From Panacagrimonas sp046594215 (lineage in GTDB: Bacteria; Pseudomonadota; Gammaproteobacteria; Nevskiales; Nevskiaceae), in contig JBKJPX010000050.1 in NCBI GenBank assembly GCA_046594215.1, positions 1-64,000 of the forward strand: 64,000 nt of DNA, read 5' to 3'. Position 1 is the stretch's first letter. Each line of letters starts with the position of its first letter. A program made the translations under genes and the position numbers. Shown piece by piece: positions 20,473 to 28,633 of this stretch. The notes beneath the pieces were generated by a model, which saw only the letters and a list, made by a program, of their open reading frames with translations, ran no database searches and was not told where the DNA came from.

Positions 20473-21558
20473 TCAGCTCACCCCAACCAGTCGGAGCGCC
20501 GCTACCACCGCGTCGCCCATCTCCCGCGTCCCGATCACCTTCTCGCCCTTCATCGCGATGTCGCCGGTGCGATGTCCCTGCTGCAGCACCTTCTTCACCG
20601 CCGCTTCGATGCGGGCCGAGACATCGGCTCGATCGAAGGTGTACTTGAACATCATCGCCACCGACAGGATCGTCGCCAGCGGATTGGCCTTGCCCTGCCC
20701 TGCGATGTCCGGCGCGCTGCCGTGGATTGGCTCGTACAGGCCCTTGTTGTTCGCATCCAGCGAGGCCGAAGGCAGCATGCCGATCGAACCCGCGAGCATC
20801 GAGGCTTCGTCCGAAAGAATGTCGCCAAAGATGTTGCCGGTGACGATCACGTCGAACTGCTTCGGGTTCTTCAGCAGCTGCATCGCGCAGTTGTCCACGT
20901 ACATGTGGCTCAGGGCCACATCCGGGTAGTCCTTGCCGATACGGATCACGACTTCGCGCCAAAGGCGCGAAGTCTCGAGCACGTTCTCCTTGTCCACGCT
21001 GCACAGGCGCTTGGCGCGCTTGCGCGCGGACTCGAAGCCGACGCGCGCGATGCGCTCGATCTCCGGCACGCTGTACAGCATCGTGTCGTAACCCTCGTCG
21101 TGCCCGTCCGCGTTCTTGCGACGGCCGCGAGGCTGGCCGAAATAGATGTCGCCCGTGAGCTCGCGCAGGATCAGGATGTCGAGCCCCGCGATCACTTCCT
21201 TCTTCAGCGACGACGCGTCGGCCAGTTCCTCGTAGGCCATCGCGGGCCGCAGGTTGGCGAACAGGTTCAGGTCCTTGCGGATGCCCAGTATTCCGCGCTC
21301 CGGCCGCAGTTCACGCGGCAGCTCGTCGTACTTCGGGCCGCCGACGGCGCCCATCAGGATGGCGTCGGCTTCGCGGGCCGCCTTCTGCGTCGACGGCGGG
21401 TACGGGTGCCCCTCGGCGTCGTAGGCCGCACCGCCGAGATGGCCGAACGTCCAGCTCAGCTTTTCGCCGCCGGCTTTCAGCACTTCGAGCACCTTCACGG
21501 CCTCGGCCAGGATCTCGGGGCCGATGTAGTCGCCGGGAAGGATCAGGATCTTCTTCAT
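20473..21558 (-). CDS. leuB: 3-isopropylmalate dehydrogenase
   Basis: Oxidative decarboxylation step of leucine synthesis. Typical features: N-terminal 'ILPGDYIGPEI', substrate Arg-rich 'READAILMGAVGGPKYD', 'RELTGDIYFGQPRG' and the C-terminal 'EPIHGSAPDIAGQGKANPLA'. 361 residues. It reads 'GDYIGPE' where many homologues have 'GDGIGPE'. Lies 54 bases after the SMP-30-like gene. Confidence 0.98.
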   Translation of the reverse strand: MKKILILPGDYIGPEILAEAVKVLEVLKAGGEKLSWTFGHLGGAAYDAEGHPYPPSTQKAAREADAILMGAVGGPKYDELPRELRPERGILGIRKDLNLFANLRPAMAYEELADASSLKKEVIAGLDILILRELTGDIYFGQPRGRRKNADGHDEGYDTMLYSVPEIERIARVGFESARKRAKRLCSVDKENVLETSRLWREVVIRIGKDYPDVALSHMYVDNCAMQLLKNPKQFDVIVTGNIFGDILSDEASMLAGSIGMLPSASLDANNKGLYEPIHGSAPDIAGQGKANPLATILSVAMMFKYTFDRADVSARIEAAVKKVLQQGHRTGDIAMKGEKVIGTREMGDAVVAALRLVGVS

Positions 21559-21612
21559 CGTGTCTTCTTCTGTTTTTCCGAAAGAACCGCTATTGATTCG
21601 TTGCGAGGAACA

Positions 21613-22497
21613 TCACTTCGGCGGCAACGTGTAGGCCCGCACTTCGCCATTGACCATCATCGGCACCAGCAGCCACTTGCCCGGCGCGATCCCGATGTCC
21701 GCGGTGCCTTGTTCGAGCTGCAGCCAGACCTTGCTCGTGCCGTCGGACGCGACGCGGAAGATCTTGCCGGCCATCCAGTCGCTGACCCAGTAGCCGCCCT
21801 TTCCGTCGGCCTCGAGGCCGTCGAGGTTGCCCAGCGGCCGCGCGTCGAAGCGATCGGCGACGCCCTCGGCGTCCAGCGCCATGGTCCTGATCCGGCCCGG
21901 CTCCGCGATATTGCCTTCGGCGTCCATCGCCCCCCACGACGCGATGCGCAGGTTCTCGCCCTCGACCAGAAGGCCGTTGGGCGTTGCCAAGGCGTCGTCG
22001 TGCAAGAGCTCGGCGAACTTGCCATCGCCGAGATACCAGATGCTGTTACCCAGGAAGTCGGAGACATAGACACGCGCAACCTGGTTCCCGAAGTTGCTGC
22101 GCGGCTCGAGCGCGACGTCATTGAGCATCTTCGCGCCCGGCGCGGGATAGCGCTTCGAGATTGCCGCGGACTTCACGTCGATCTCGATGAGCTCGTCGAT
22201 GTCGGCAACGAACAGCTTGCCCTGCGCATAGGCCAGGCCCTTCGGCGCATTCAGACCCGTGAGCCAGTCGAGCTTCACGACCCTGCCGTTGGCGTCGAGG
22301 CGCGAGATGAAGCCCTTGCCGTCCTTCGTCGTCGGCCCGCCGTCCAGGTTGCTGACAAAGATCGCCTGCTCGGCCGCCACGTACAGCGCCGACTCGGGCT
22401 GCCTGAAACCGGTCGCGGTCCACGCGGGCTTCGGCGCAGCCGCCATCGCGGACGCCGGGAAAACGCCGAGGAAGCACATCAGAAGGAAGCGGCTCAT
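21613..22497 (-). CDS. Exported SMP-30/gluconolactonase-like beta-propeller
   Basis: Predicted periplasmic protein of 294 residues. The ATG at 22497 gives a clean signal peptide (MSRFLLMCFLGVFPASAMAA) with a cleavage site near residue 20; an ATG 15 codons upstream would hide it. The body shows repeated propeller-type strands such as 'NAPKGLAYAQGKLFVADI', 'GKMLNDVAL'-like and 'NLDGLEADGKGGYWVSDW', as in SMP-30/gluconolaconase and NHL-type proteins. Substrate unknown. It is inserted between leuD and leuB and reads with them, with no obvious link to leucine synthesis. Confidence 0.8.
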   Translation of the reverse strand: MSRFLLMCFLGVFPASAMAAAPKPAWTATGFRQPESALYVAAEQAIFVSNLDGGPTTKDGKGFISRLDANGRVVKLDWLTGLNAPKGLAYAQGKLFVADIDELIEIDVKSAAISKRYPAPGAKMLNDVALEPRSNFGNQVARVYVSDFLGNSIWYLGDGKFAELLHDDALATPNGLLVEGENLRIASWGAMDAEGNIAEPGRIRTMALDAEGVADRFDARPLGNLDGLEADGKGGYWVSDWMAGKIFRVASDGTSKVWLQLEQGTADIGIAPGKWLLVPMMVNGEVRAYTLPPK

Positions 22498-22526
22498 CAC
22501 GCTTTTCGACACGGAACCGGCTGAAA

Positions 22527-23165
22527 TCAGGCGAACAGCCATGGCGCCTCGATGCGACGGCGCGCTTCGTAGGCCCGGATGTCGTCCGCGCTCTGCAGGG
22601 TCAGGCCGATGTCGTCGAGCCCGTTGACCATGCAGTGCTTACGGAAGGCATCGATCTGGAACGCGATGACCTCGCCGGACGGCGTGGTTACGGTCTGCGC
22701 GGGCAGGTCGATCGTCAGCGCGTAGCCCGGCGCGGCCGCAACCTCGAGGAACAGGCGTTCGACCACGTCGGCAGGCAGCACCAGCGGCAGGAAACCGCCC
22801 TTGAAGCTGTTGTTGAAGAAGATGTCGGCGAAGCTGGGCGCGATCACGCTGCGAAAGCCGGCCTGTTCAAGCGCCCATACCGCGTGCTCGCGCGACGACC
22901 CGCAGCCGAAGTTCTCGCGCGACAGCAGGATCTCGGCGTCGGCGTAGCGCGCCTGGTTCATCACGAAGTCCGGGTTGGGACGACGCGAAGCCGGGTCGAT
23001 GTCGAGGTCGCCTTTATCGAGATAACGCCAGTCGTCGAACGCGAACGGGCCGAAGCCGGTGCGCTTGATCGACTTGAGGTACTGCTTGGGAATGATCGCG
23101 TCCGTGTCCACGTTGGGACGGTCCAGCGGGGCGACCTTGGCGCTGACCTTCGTGAAAGCTCTCAT
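22527..23165 (-). CDS. leuD: 3-isopropylmalate dehydratase small subunit
   Basis: Small subunit that pairs with LeuC to isomerise isopropylmalate. Conserved 'PNVDTDAIIPKQYLK' at the N-terminus and 'NFGCGSSREHAVWAL' swivelling-domain motif. I use the ATG at 23165 (MRAFTKVSAKVAPL), giving 212 residues; an upstream start would run into the preceding gene. Separated from leuC by two thioesterase genes. Confidence 0.97.
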   Translation of the reverse strand: MRAFTKVSAKVAPLDRPNVDTDAIIPKQYLKSIKRTGFGPFAFDDWRYLDKGDLDIDPASRRPNPDFVMNQARYADAEILLSRENFGCGSSREHAVWALEQAGFRSVIAPSFADIFFNNSFKGGFLPLVLPADVVERLFLEVAAAPGYALTIDLPAQTVTTPSGEVIAFQIDAFRKHCMVNGLDDIGLTLQSADDIRAYEARRRIEAPWLFA

Positions 23166-23175
23166 GGGACTGTCC

Positions 23176-23610
23176 TCAGATCGCAAGAAGAAAATGGGCG
23201 TTGGCGGCCGCCACGGGCCTGGCCACGTCGTCCTGGTAGGCCACGACCTGCACGTTGGCCACGCGCCTTCCGTGGCGCGTCACCGTGGCGCGCGAGAACG
23301 TGTCCACCGCCTGCGCGGAACGCAGGTACTCCACCGTGATGTTCACGGTCTTGGGCACGCGCACGATCTCGGCCAGGGTCAGAAGCTGGCACACCGCTGT
23401 CAGCTCCATCAGCGCGCCCAGGGTGCCGCCGTGCAGCGCCTGAATGCGCGTGTTGCCCAGGCGCCTGGGAGAGAAGTCCATGCGACCGATCACGTTGATG
23501 CCGTCGCGCATCACGGAGAAGCCAAGAAAGCGCGCGTACGGGATCGTCGCGATCACGGCCTGCATTTCCTCGATCGAGCGCGAAGCCGTCAGCTGGTCGA
23601 CCAGGCTCAC
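23176..23610 (-). CDS. PaaI/hotdog-fold thioesterase family protein B
   Basis: Hotdog-fold protein of 144 residues. The family signature 'ALHGGTLGALMELTA' lies near residue 57 and 'VNITVEYLRSAQ' carries the central strand. Members hydrolyse acyl-CoA thioesters, but the substrate is unknown. The GTG start at 23610 overlaps the stop of the upstream paralogue by four bases (GTGA), so the two are translated together and may form a heteromer. Sits 10 bases before leuD. Confidence 0.82.
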   Translation of the reverse strand: MSLVDQLTASRSIEEMQAVIATIPYARFLGFSVMRDGINVIGRMDFSPRRLGNTRIQALHGGTLGALMELTAVCQLLTLAEIVRVPKTVNITVEYLRSAQAVDTFSRATVTRHGRRVANVQVVAYQDDVARPVAAANAHFLLAI

Positions 23611-24092
23611 GACTCGGTTCCTTCCATCACGACGTGTTCGCTCGGGTGCGAGCGCGTGTCGTCGCGGAACACCACGAAGGTCCCGACCGCTGTCGCAACG
23701 AGGTCCGCCGGATCGCCGTCGTGCGCCGTGGCCCGTGCGAACGCGATGTGCTTGGTCAGCCGGTGACACTCGCCCTCGCAACGCACGGTCTTGCCGGCGC
23801 GCGCCGGCCGCAGGTAGTCGATGCGCAGGTCCAGCGTCGCGATGCGGCGCAGCTCGTCGAGCTTGCTCAGCACCGCGCCGCCGAGTACGGCGTCGAACAT
23901 GCCGCTGATCGCGCCGCCGTGGATCACACCGGTTTCGACATCGCCCACGAGTTGTTCCTGCCAGGGCAGTTCCATCACCAGCCGGCCCACGTCGTTCTCG
24001 ACGTAGCGCAGCCCGAGCTCGGCGTTGTACGGGATGACGTCGACGAAGTAGTCCTGGCCCTTGCCGGTCGGTGGCTTGTGGAGCGGGTTCAC
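23607..24092 (-). CDS. PaaI/hotdog-fold thioesterase family protein A
   Basis: Hotdog-fold protein of 161 residues with 'GVIHGGAISGMFDAVLGGAV' as active-site helix start and 'LDLRIDYLRPARAGKTV' as the following strand. It resembles the PaaI acyl-CoA thioesterases. Divergent in sequence from its neighbour, with which it overlaps by four bases. Starts 13 bases after the leuC stop. A role connected with the branched-chain keto-acid/CoA pool is conceivable but only inferred from position. Confidence 0.82.
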   Translation of the reverse strand: MNPLHKPPTGKGQDYFVDVIPYNAELGLRYVENDVGRLVMELPWQEQLVGDVETGVIHGGAISGMFDAVLGGAVLSKLDELRRIATLDLRIDYLRPARAGKTVRCEGECHRLTKHIAFARATAHDGDPADLVATAVGTFVVFRDDTRSHPSEHVVMEGTES

Positions 24093-24105
24093 GGGGTTCT
24101 CCGGC

Positions 24106-25518
24106 TCAAAGCGAACGCACGTCGACGAAGTGACCCGCGATGCCGGCCGCCGCCGCCATCGCGGGCGAGACCAGGTGCGTGCGACTACCCTGCCCCTGCC
24201 GCCCCTCGAAGTTGCGATTCGAAGTGCTGGCGCAGCGCTCGCCCGGTTCGAGCCGGTCGGCGTTCATGGCCAGGCACATCGAGCAGCCGGGTTCACGCCA
24301 CTCGAAGCCGGCGTCGAGGAACACCCGGTCCAGGCCTTCAGCCTCGGCCTGGGCCTTCACCAGGCCCGAGCCCGGCACGACCATCGCGAGCTTCACGCTG
24401 GCCGCCTTCTGCTTGCCCTTCACGATGACCGCGGCCGCGCGCAGATCCTCGATGCGCGAGTTCGTGCACGAGCCGATGAAAACCTTGTCGATCCGGATCT
24501 CCTGGATAGGCGTGTTGGCGGTGAGTCCCATGTAGGCGAGCGCCTTCTCCATGCCGCTGCGCTTCACGGGATCGCCGATCTGCGACGGGTCGGGCACATT
24601 GGCCATCACGGGGAGCACCATTTCGGGCGACGTGCCCCAGGTGACCTGCGGCGCGATGCCCGCGGCGTCGATGACGATTTCCTGGTCGAATTTCGCGCCG
24701 GCGTCCGATCGCAGCGTCTTCCACCACGCCACGGCCTTGTCCCACTGCTCGGGCCTGGGCGCGAACGGGCGGCCCTTCACGTAGTCGATGGTGGTCTGGT
24801 CCACGGCCACGAGGCCCGCGCGGGCACCGCCTTCGATCGCCATGTTGCACACGGTCATGCGGCCTTCCATCGACAGCGCCTCGATGGCCTCGCCCGCGAA
24901 CTCGATCGTGTAGCCGGTGCCGCCAGCGGTGCCGATACGGCCGATGATCGCGAGCACGATGTCCTTGGCGGTCACGCCCGGGCCGACATGGCCGCGCACG
25001 AGCACGCGCAGGTTCTTCGACTTCTTGCTCAGCAGCGTCTGCGTAGCGAGAACGTGCTCGACCTCGCTGGTGCCGATGCCGAAGGCGAGCGCGCCGAAGG
25101 CGCCGTGCGTGGACGTGTGCGAGTCGCCGCAGACCACGGTCATGCCGGGGAGCGTAGCGCCCTGTTCCGGCCCGATGACGTGGACGATGCCCTGGCGCTT
25201 GTCGTTCATGCGGAACTCGACGATGCCGAATTCCTCGCAGTTGGAATCCAGCGCGTCGACCTGCTTGCGCGAGATCGGATCGCTGATGCCCTTCGAACGA
25301 TCGGTCGTCGGCACGTTGTGGTCCGCTACCGCGAGGTTCGCGGCGAGCTTCCAGGGCTTGCGCCCGGCCAGGCGAAGGCCATCGAAGGCCTGCGGGCTGG
25401 TCACTTCATGGACCAGGTGGCGGTCGATGTAGATCAGCGCGAACCCGTCGCCGCTGTCGCGGACCAGGTGCGCGTCCCAGAGCTTGTCGTACAACGTCTT
25501 GGGGATCTTTGAGCTCAT
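24106..25518 (-). CDS. leuC: 3-isopropylmalate dehydratase large subunit
   Basis: Aconitase-family [4Fe-4S] enzyme of the leucine pathway, 470 residues from the ATG at 25518 (MSSKIPKTLYDKLWDAHLV). Cluster cysteines are seen in 'FIGSCTNSR' and 'PGCSMCLAMN'; 'VVCGDSHTSTHGAFG' is the substrate region. First gene of the leu block; the operator-like dyads at 25611-25647 lie upstream. Confidence 0.98.
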   Translation of the reverse strand: MSSKIPKTLYDKLWDAHLVRDSGDGFALIYIDRHLVHEVTSPQAFDGLRLAGRKPWKLAANLAVADHNVPTTDRSKGISDPISRKQVDALDSNCEEFGIVEFRMNDKRQGIVHVIGPEQGATLPGMTVVCGDSHTSTHGAFGALAFGIGTSEVEHVLATQTLLSKKSKNLRVLVRGHVGPGVTAKDIVLAIIGRIGTAGGTGYTIEFAGEAIEALSMEGRMTVCNMAIEGGARAGLVAVDQTTIDYVKGRPFAPRPEQWDKAVAWWKTLRSDAGAKFDQEIVIDAAGIAPQVTWGTSPEMVLPVMANVPDPSQIGDPVKRSGMEKALAYMGLTANTPIQEIRIDKVFIGSCTNSRIEDLRAAAVIVKGKQKAASVKLAMVVPGSGLVKAQAEAEGLDRVFLDAGFEWREPGCSMCLAMNADRLEPGERCASTSNRNFEGRQGQGSRTHLVSPAMAAAAGIAGHFVDVRSL

Positions 25519-25596
25519 CGCCGTTTTCTCTCGAGGGTCGCGCAGGAGTCCGCGCGGCGGTTCTGGATGGTGACCACCGCCATTCTTGCGCCGGTC

Positions 25597-25647
25597 CATC
25601 CATAACTCCAATGAATCGTTTTCATGTCATGGATGCCTATTTGGCAT
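25597..25647. promoter_or_regulatory. Tandem LysR-type operator between leuC and the LysR gene
   Basis: Two perfect 5-5-5 dyads of T-N11-A form, ATGAATCGTTTTCAT (25611-25625) and ATGCCTATTTGGCAT (25633-25647), are centred 22 bases apart, on the same helix face. They are nested in a wider inverted repeat, CATCCAT (25597-25603) / ATGGATG (25629-25635). Read towards leuC, TTGGAG (plus-strand 25606-25611) with a weak CAAGAA 17 bases on could be a promoter, placing the dyads near -40 and -62 as in LysR-activated promoters. Confidence 0.65.
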
Positions 25648-25657
25648 GATGGAGGAA

Positions 25658-26524
25658 ATGGACACCCAAGCCCTCGCCGCCTTCCTCGAAGTGGCCGACG
25701 CCGCCTCGTTCACGCGCGCGGCCGAACGCCTGCACCTGTCGCAGCCGGCCATCAGCAAGCGACTGAAGAGTCTGGAGGACGAAATCGGGCAGCGCCTGTT
25801 CGACCGGGTCGGCCGCTCGGTACTCCTCACCGACGCCGGCCATTCGCTGCTGCCTTACGCCCGGCGCGCGCTCCAGACCGTTGAGGACGGGCGCCGCGCA
25901 CTGTCGCAGCTCTCGGCCAAGGTCAGCGGCCGGCTGTCGATCGGCACCAGCCACCACATCGGCCTGCATCGCCTTCCACCGATGCTCAAGCGCTTCGTGC
26001 TCGAGTTCCCGGACGTGGACCTCGACCTGCACTTCATGGACTCTGAGGACGCCTGCGAGGCGGTGCTGGCGGGCAAGCTGGAACTGGGCATCGTCACGCT
26101 CCCGCTTCAGGCCCTGCCCAATCTCGGCAGCCGGATCGTCTGGCCTGATCCGCTCGCGGTGGTCGTGGCGCCCTCGCACCCGCTTGCGCGGCGCAAGCGT
26201 GTGAAGCTCGAAGACCTCGCGAAGCATCCCGCCGTACTGCCGGACGAGGACACGTACACGCACCGGATCATCCGCGCCGAACTCGAAGCGCGCGGCGTGG
26301 AGCCGCGCGTGCGCCTCGCGACCAACTATCTCGAGACCCTGAAGATGCTCGCGGCCATCGGCCTGGGCTGGAGCGTGCTGCCGGTGTCGATGATCGACGA
26401 GAGCGTGGTGCGGCTTGCGGTGGCCGGCTTCGCGCCCCATCGCGACCTGGGTTGGGTGCGGCACACGGCGCGGGCGGTGTCGGGACCGGCAAGGGCGTTG
26501 ATGGCGCTGCTCTCTTCAGAGTAG
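25658..26524 (+). CDS. LysR-family regulator, probably of the leu genes
   Basis: LysR-type transcriptional regulator of about 288 residues with N-terminal winged HTH ('FTRAAERLHLSQPAISKRLKSLEDEIGQRLFDR') and a C-terminal effector domain ending 'GWSVLPVSMIDESVV'. Several ATGs compete: 25646, 25649 and 25658. I favour 25658 (MDTQALAAFLEVAD), the family-typical N-terminus, because 25646 lies inside the dyad at 25633-25647; the ribosome site GGAGG at 25651-25655 is close to it, so this is uncertain. Divergent from leuC, it is likely to control leuC-leuB and itself; the effector may be a leucine precursor (inference). Confidence 0.9.
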   Translation: MDTQALAAFLEVADAASFTRAAERLHLSQPAISKRLKSLEDEIGQRLFDRVGRSVLLTDAGHSLLPYARRALQTVEDGRRALSQLSAKVSGRLSIGTSHHIGLHRLPPMLKRFVLEFPDVDLDLHFMDSEDACEAVLAGKLELGIVTLPLQALPNLGSRIVWPDPLAVVVAPSHPLARRKRVKLEDLAKHPAVLPDEDTYTHRIIRAELEARGVEPRVRLATNYLETLKMLAAIGLGWSVLPVSMIDESVVRLAVAGFAPHRDLGWVRHTARAVSGPARALMALLSSE

Positions 26525-26590
26525 CCCAGGCGAAGTTCGCGGCTTTTTCCACCACATGCCTGCCCAGAGCCGGGGTCCCCGTCCGGGCCA

Positions 26591-26607
26591 CGCCGATCGC
26601 ATCGGCG
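26591..26607. terminator. Hairpin between convergent LysR and GST genes
   Basis: CGCCGAT/ATCGGCG forms a perfect seven-base stem around a three-base loop, four bases from the GST stop in the 86-base convergent gap. No T-run on either side, so intrinsic termination is unproven. Confidence 0.4.
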
Positions 26608-26610
26608 ACC

Positions 26611-27267
26611 TCAATCGATCTGGAGCCCTTCCCGCTCGACCACGCGCTTCACCGCCGGCCGCGCCCGCACCGCGTCCATCAGACGCGTGTACTCGGGGAA
26701 TTCGCTGCGCATCGGCAGGCCGCAGCGATTGCCCCATCGATAGAACACCAGCAGGTAGGCGTCGACCGCGCTGAAGCCGCCGCCCAGCGCGCTGTCGCGC
26801 CCGGCGAGCCGCTGCTCGATATCCCCGTACCCGGCGCGAATCGATTCGCGTCCCTTGGCTGCGATGCCCGGCGCACCCGCCGCATCGGTGGTGAAGCGCT
26901 CGGGCCGGAACACGGTGCGGACGCCGGCCTGGTGCATCGTCGAGCCCAGCCAGCCCATCCATTCCAGTGCGCGCACGAAGCCTTCGGGATCGGCGGGCAG
27001 CAGCACCGGCCGGGTGTGGCGTCGCGCGAGGTACACCATGATCGCCATGGCCTCGGTCAGCACGCGATCGCCGGACTCGTCGCCAATCCACAAGGCCGGC
27101 ACGCGGCCGCGCGGGTTCACGGCAAGGTACTCGGGCTTGCTGTTCGCGCCCTCGGCGATCACCACGCGCACCGGTTCGTAGGGAACGCCCAGTTCCTCGA
27201 GCACGATGTGCGGCGCAAGCGAGCAGGCGCCGGGCGAATAAAAGAGCTTGTAGTTCGGGGTCGGCAT
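26611..27267 (-). CDS. Glutathione S-transferase family protein
   Basis: Cytosolic GST-like protein of 218 residues. The N-terminal thioredoxin-like domain begins 'YKLFYSPGACSLAPHIVLEE' and keeps the 'NPRGRVPAL' cis-proline segment and 'LTEAMAIMVYLAR' (usual E-S pair replaced by E-A). The C-terminal helical domain has 'SAVDAYLLVFYRW'. Start of the 'SPGACSLAPH' type resembles beta-class bacterial GSTs. Last gene of a five-gene minus-strand operon, 11 bases after the cyclase fusion. Substrate unknown. Confidence 0.88.
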   Translation of the reverse strand: MPTPNYKLFYSPGACSLAPHIVLEELGVPYEPVRVVIAEGANSKPEYLAVNPRGRVPALWIGDESGDRVLTEAMAIMVYLARRHTRPVLLPADPEGFVRALEWMGWLGSTMHQAGVRTVFRPERFTTDAAGAPGIAAKGRESIRAGYGDIEQRLAGRDSALGGGFSAVDAYLLVFYRWGNRCGLPMRSEFPEYTRLMDAVRARPAVKRVVEREGLQID

Positions 27268-27278
27268 GGTGATGGGAG

Positions 27279-28613
27279 TCAGGTGACGGCGAAGAGGCTG
27301 TAGTTCCCGCTGATGCCGCGCAGCTGGTGCGCGCCGCGCTCGGCGAAGTCCAGGCCCGAACCCGCGACCAGTTCACGCACGGTCGCCGACACCCAGACCT
27401 CGCCCGGAATCGCGCTCTCCGCCACGCGCGCGCCGATGTGGACGGCGATGCCGGACAGCTGCTTGTCGCTGAGCACGCATTCGCCGGTGTGCAGGCCGCA
27501 ACGGACGTTCAGGCCCATGTCGACCACGGCATCGCGGATCGACACGGCGCAGCGCACCGCGCGCGAAGGGCGGTCGAAGGCCACCAGAACGCCGTCGCCG
27601 ATTGCGGTGATCTCTCGACCTCCATAGCGCAGGATCGTCTCGCGCAGCCGCACGAAGTAATGAGCCAGCGTGGAGTGCCACCCGCGGTCGCCTCGCGTGG
27701 CGGCCTCGCCGGTGGAATTGACCATGTCGCAGAACAGCACCGTGGCCAGCACGCGGTCGGGTTCGTTTGGCCGCGGGGCGCCGGTCACGAACTCGGCGAT
27801 CGCGTCGAACGCGTCCTCCCCCTCGGTCGACGAGAACAGCGCCGAATCGCGCCCGGACAGCTCGCGCAGTTCCGCGCCGCGGATGTGCTCGGCCAGGAAG
27901 CGGCCGTGCGCGATGCCGGTGAACGCGAAGTCGCGCTTGTGCAGCACCAGGGTCGGTGCGCTGATCGAGCCGAGCACGGCGCGCGCGTCGAACCGAAGCA
28001 TGTAGTGGAAGTAGGCCGTGGCGGCCTTGGGCGTGCACGCGCCGCGAAGCTGCCGCGCCAGCAGGCGCAGCGCCTCCGGATCGGACGCGATGCTGGGCAT
28101 GAACACCGAGATCATCTCCTCGGTGCCCCACTTCTGCGAGAACAGCCGCAGGATCTGGTCGAGCACGGTCGCGGGCAGACCGATCGGGTAATCCGGCGCG
28201 GCGAGGTAGCGCGCCGAGGTGTTGTAGAGCACCAGCGAGGACGTGCGCTCCGGGTGTGCCGCGGCGAACGTCATCGCCAGCAGGCCGCCGTCGCGGTCGC
28301 CACAGATGGCGGCACGCGCCGAGCACGCGGCATCGAGCACGATGCCCATGTCGTCGGCCCAGTCTTCCCACGTCGGGAGTTCACCCAGCGGCAGGCGATC
28401 CGACGCGCCGGTGCCGCTGCGGTCGAAGAAGATCACGCGCGAGAACGAGGCCAGGCGTTGCAGCCGTCCGGCGATGAGCGGCATGTCCCAGGCCAGATCG
28501 ATGTTCGACGACATGCCGTTGCAGATCAGCAGGTCGACCGGCCCCGTCCCGAACACCTGGAAGGCGATCTGGTGGCCGTTTCGTTCTGCATACTGGGTGC
28601 GCGGCGGGAACAT
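27279..28613 (-). CDS. Pseudo-alpha/beta-hydrolase fused to class III nucleotide cyclase
   Basis: Fusion of 444 residues: an alpha/beta-hydrolase-fold domain (about 1-280) and a class III cyclase domain (about 285-444). Cyclase metal aspartates are D296 ('FCDMVNST') and D340 ('AIGDGVLVAFD'). Where most cyclases have an Asn, this one has H392 ('VHIGARV'), with R396 kept; this resembles the known mycobacterial Rv1900c type of fusion. In the hydrolase the nucleophile elbow reads GDRDGG (105-110), with R107 in place of Ser, and the catalytic His position is S257. The domain therefore probably senses a ligand instead of hydrolysing one. Product cAMP is likely but not provable. 20 bases from the crotonase gene. 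Confidence 0.88.
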   Translation of the reverse strand: MFPPRTQYAERNGHQIAFQVFGTGPVDLLICNGMSSNIDLAWDMPLIAGRLQRLASFSRVIFFDRSGTGASDRLPLGELPTWEDWADDMGIVLDAACSARAAICGDRDGGLLAMTFAAAHPERTSSLVLYNTSARYLAAPDYPIGLPATVLDQILRLFSQKWGTEEMISVFMPSIASDPEALRLLARQLRGACTPKAATAYFHYMLRFDARAVLGSISAPTLVLHKRDFAFTGIAHGRFLAEHIRGAELRELSGRDSALFSSTEGEDAFDAIAEFVTGAPRPNEPDRVLATVLFCDMVNSTGEAATRGDRGWHSTLAHYFVRLRETILRYGGREITAIGDGVLVAFDRPSRAVRCAVSIRDAVVDMGLNVRCGLHTGECVLSDKQLSGIAVHIGARVAESAIPGEVWVSATVRELVAGSGLDFAERGAHQLRGISGNYSLFAVT

Positions 28614-28633
28614 GCGGGGGTGCGGTCCTCGCT

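Noticed and set aside
19280..21004. 574-codon frame suggesting an Asd fusion
   Set aside because: The first 200 codons are an out-of-frame reading of leuB. The ATG at 20392 with its ribosome site gives a normal Asd.
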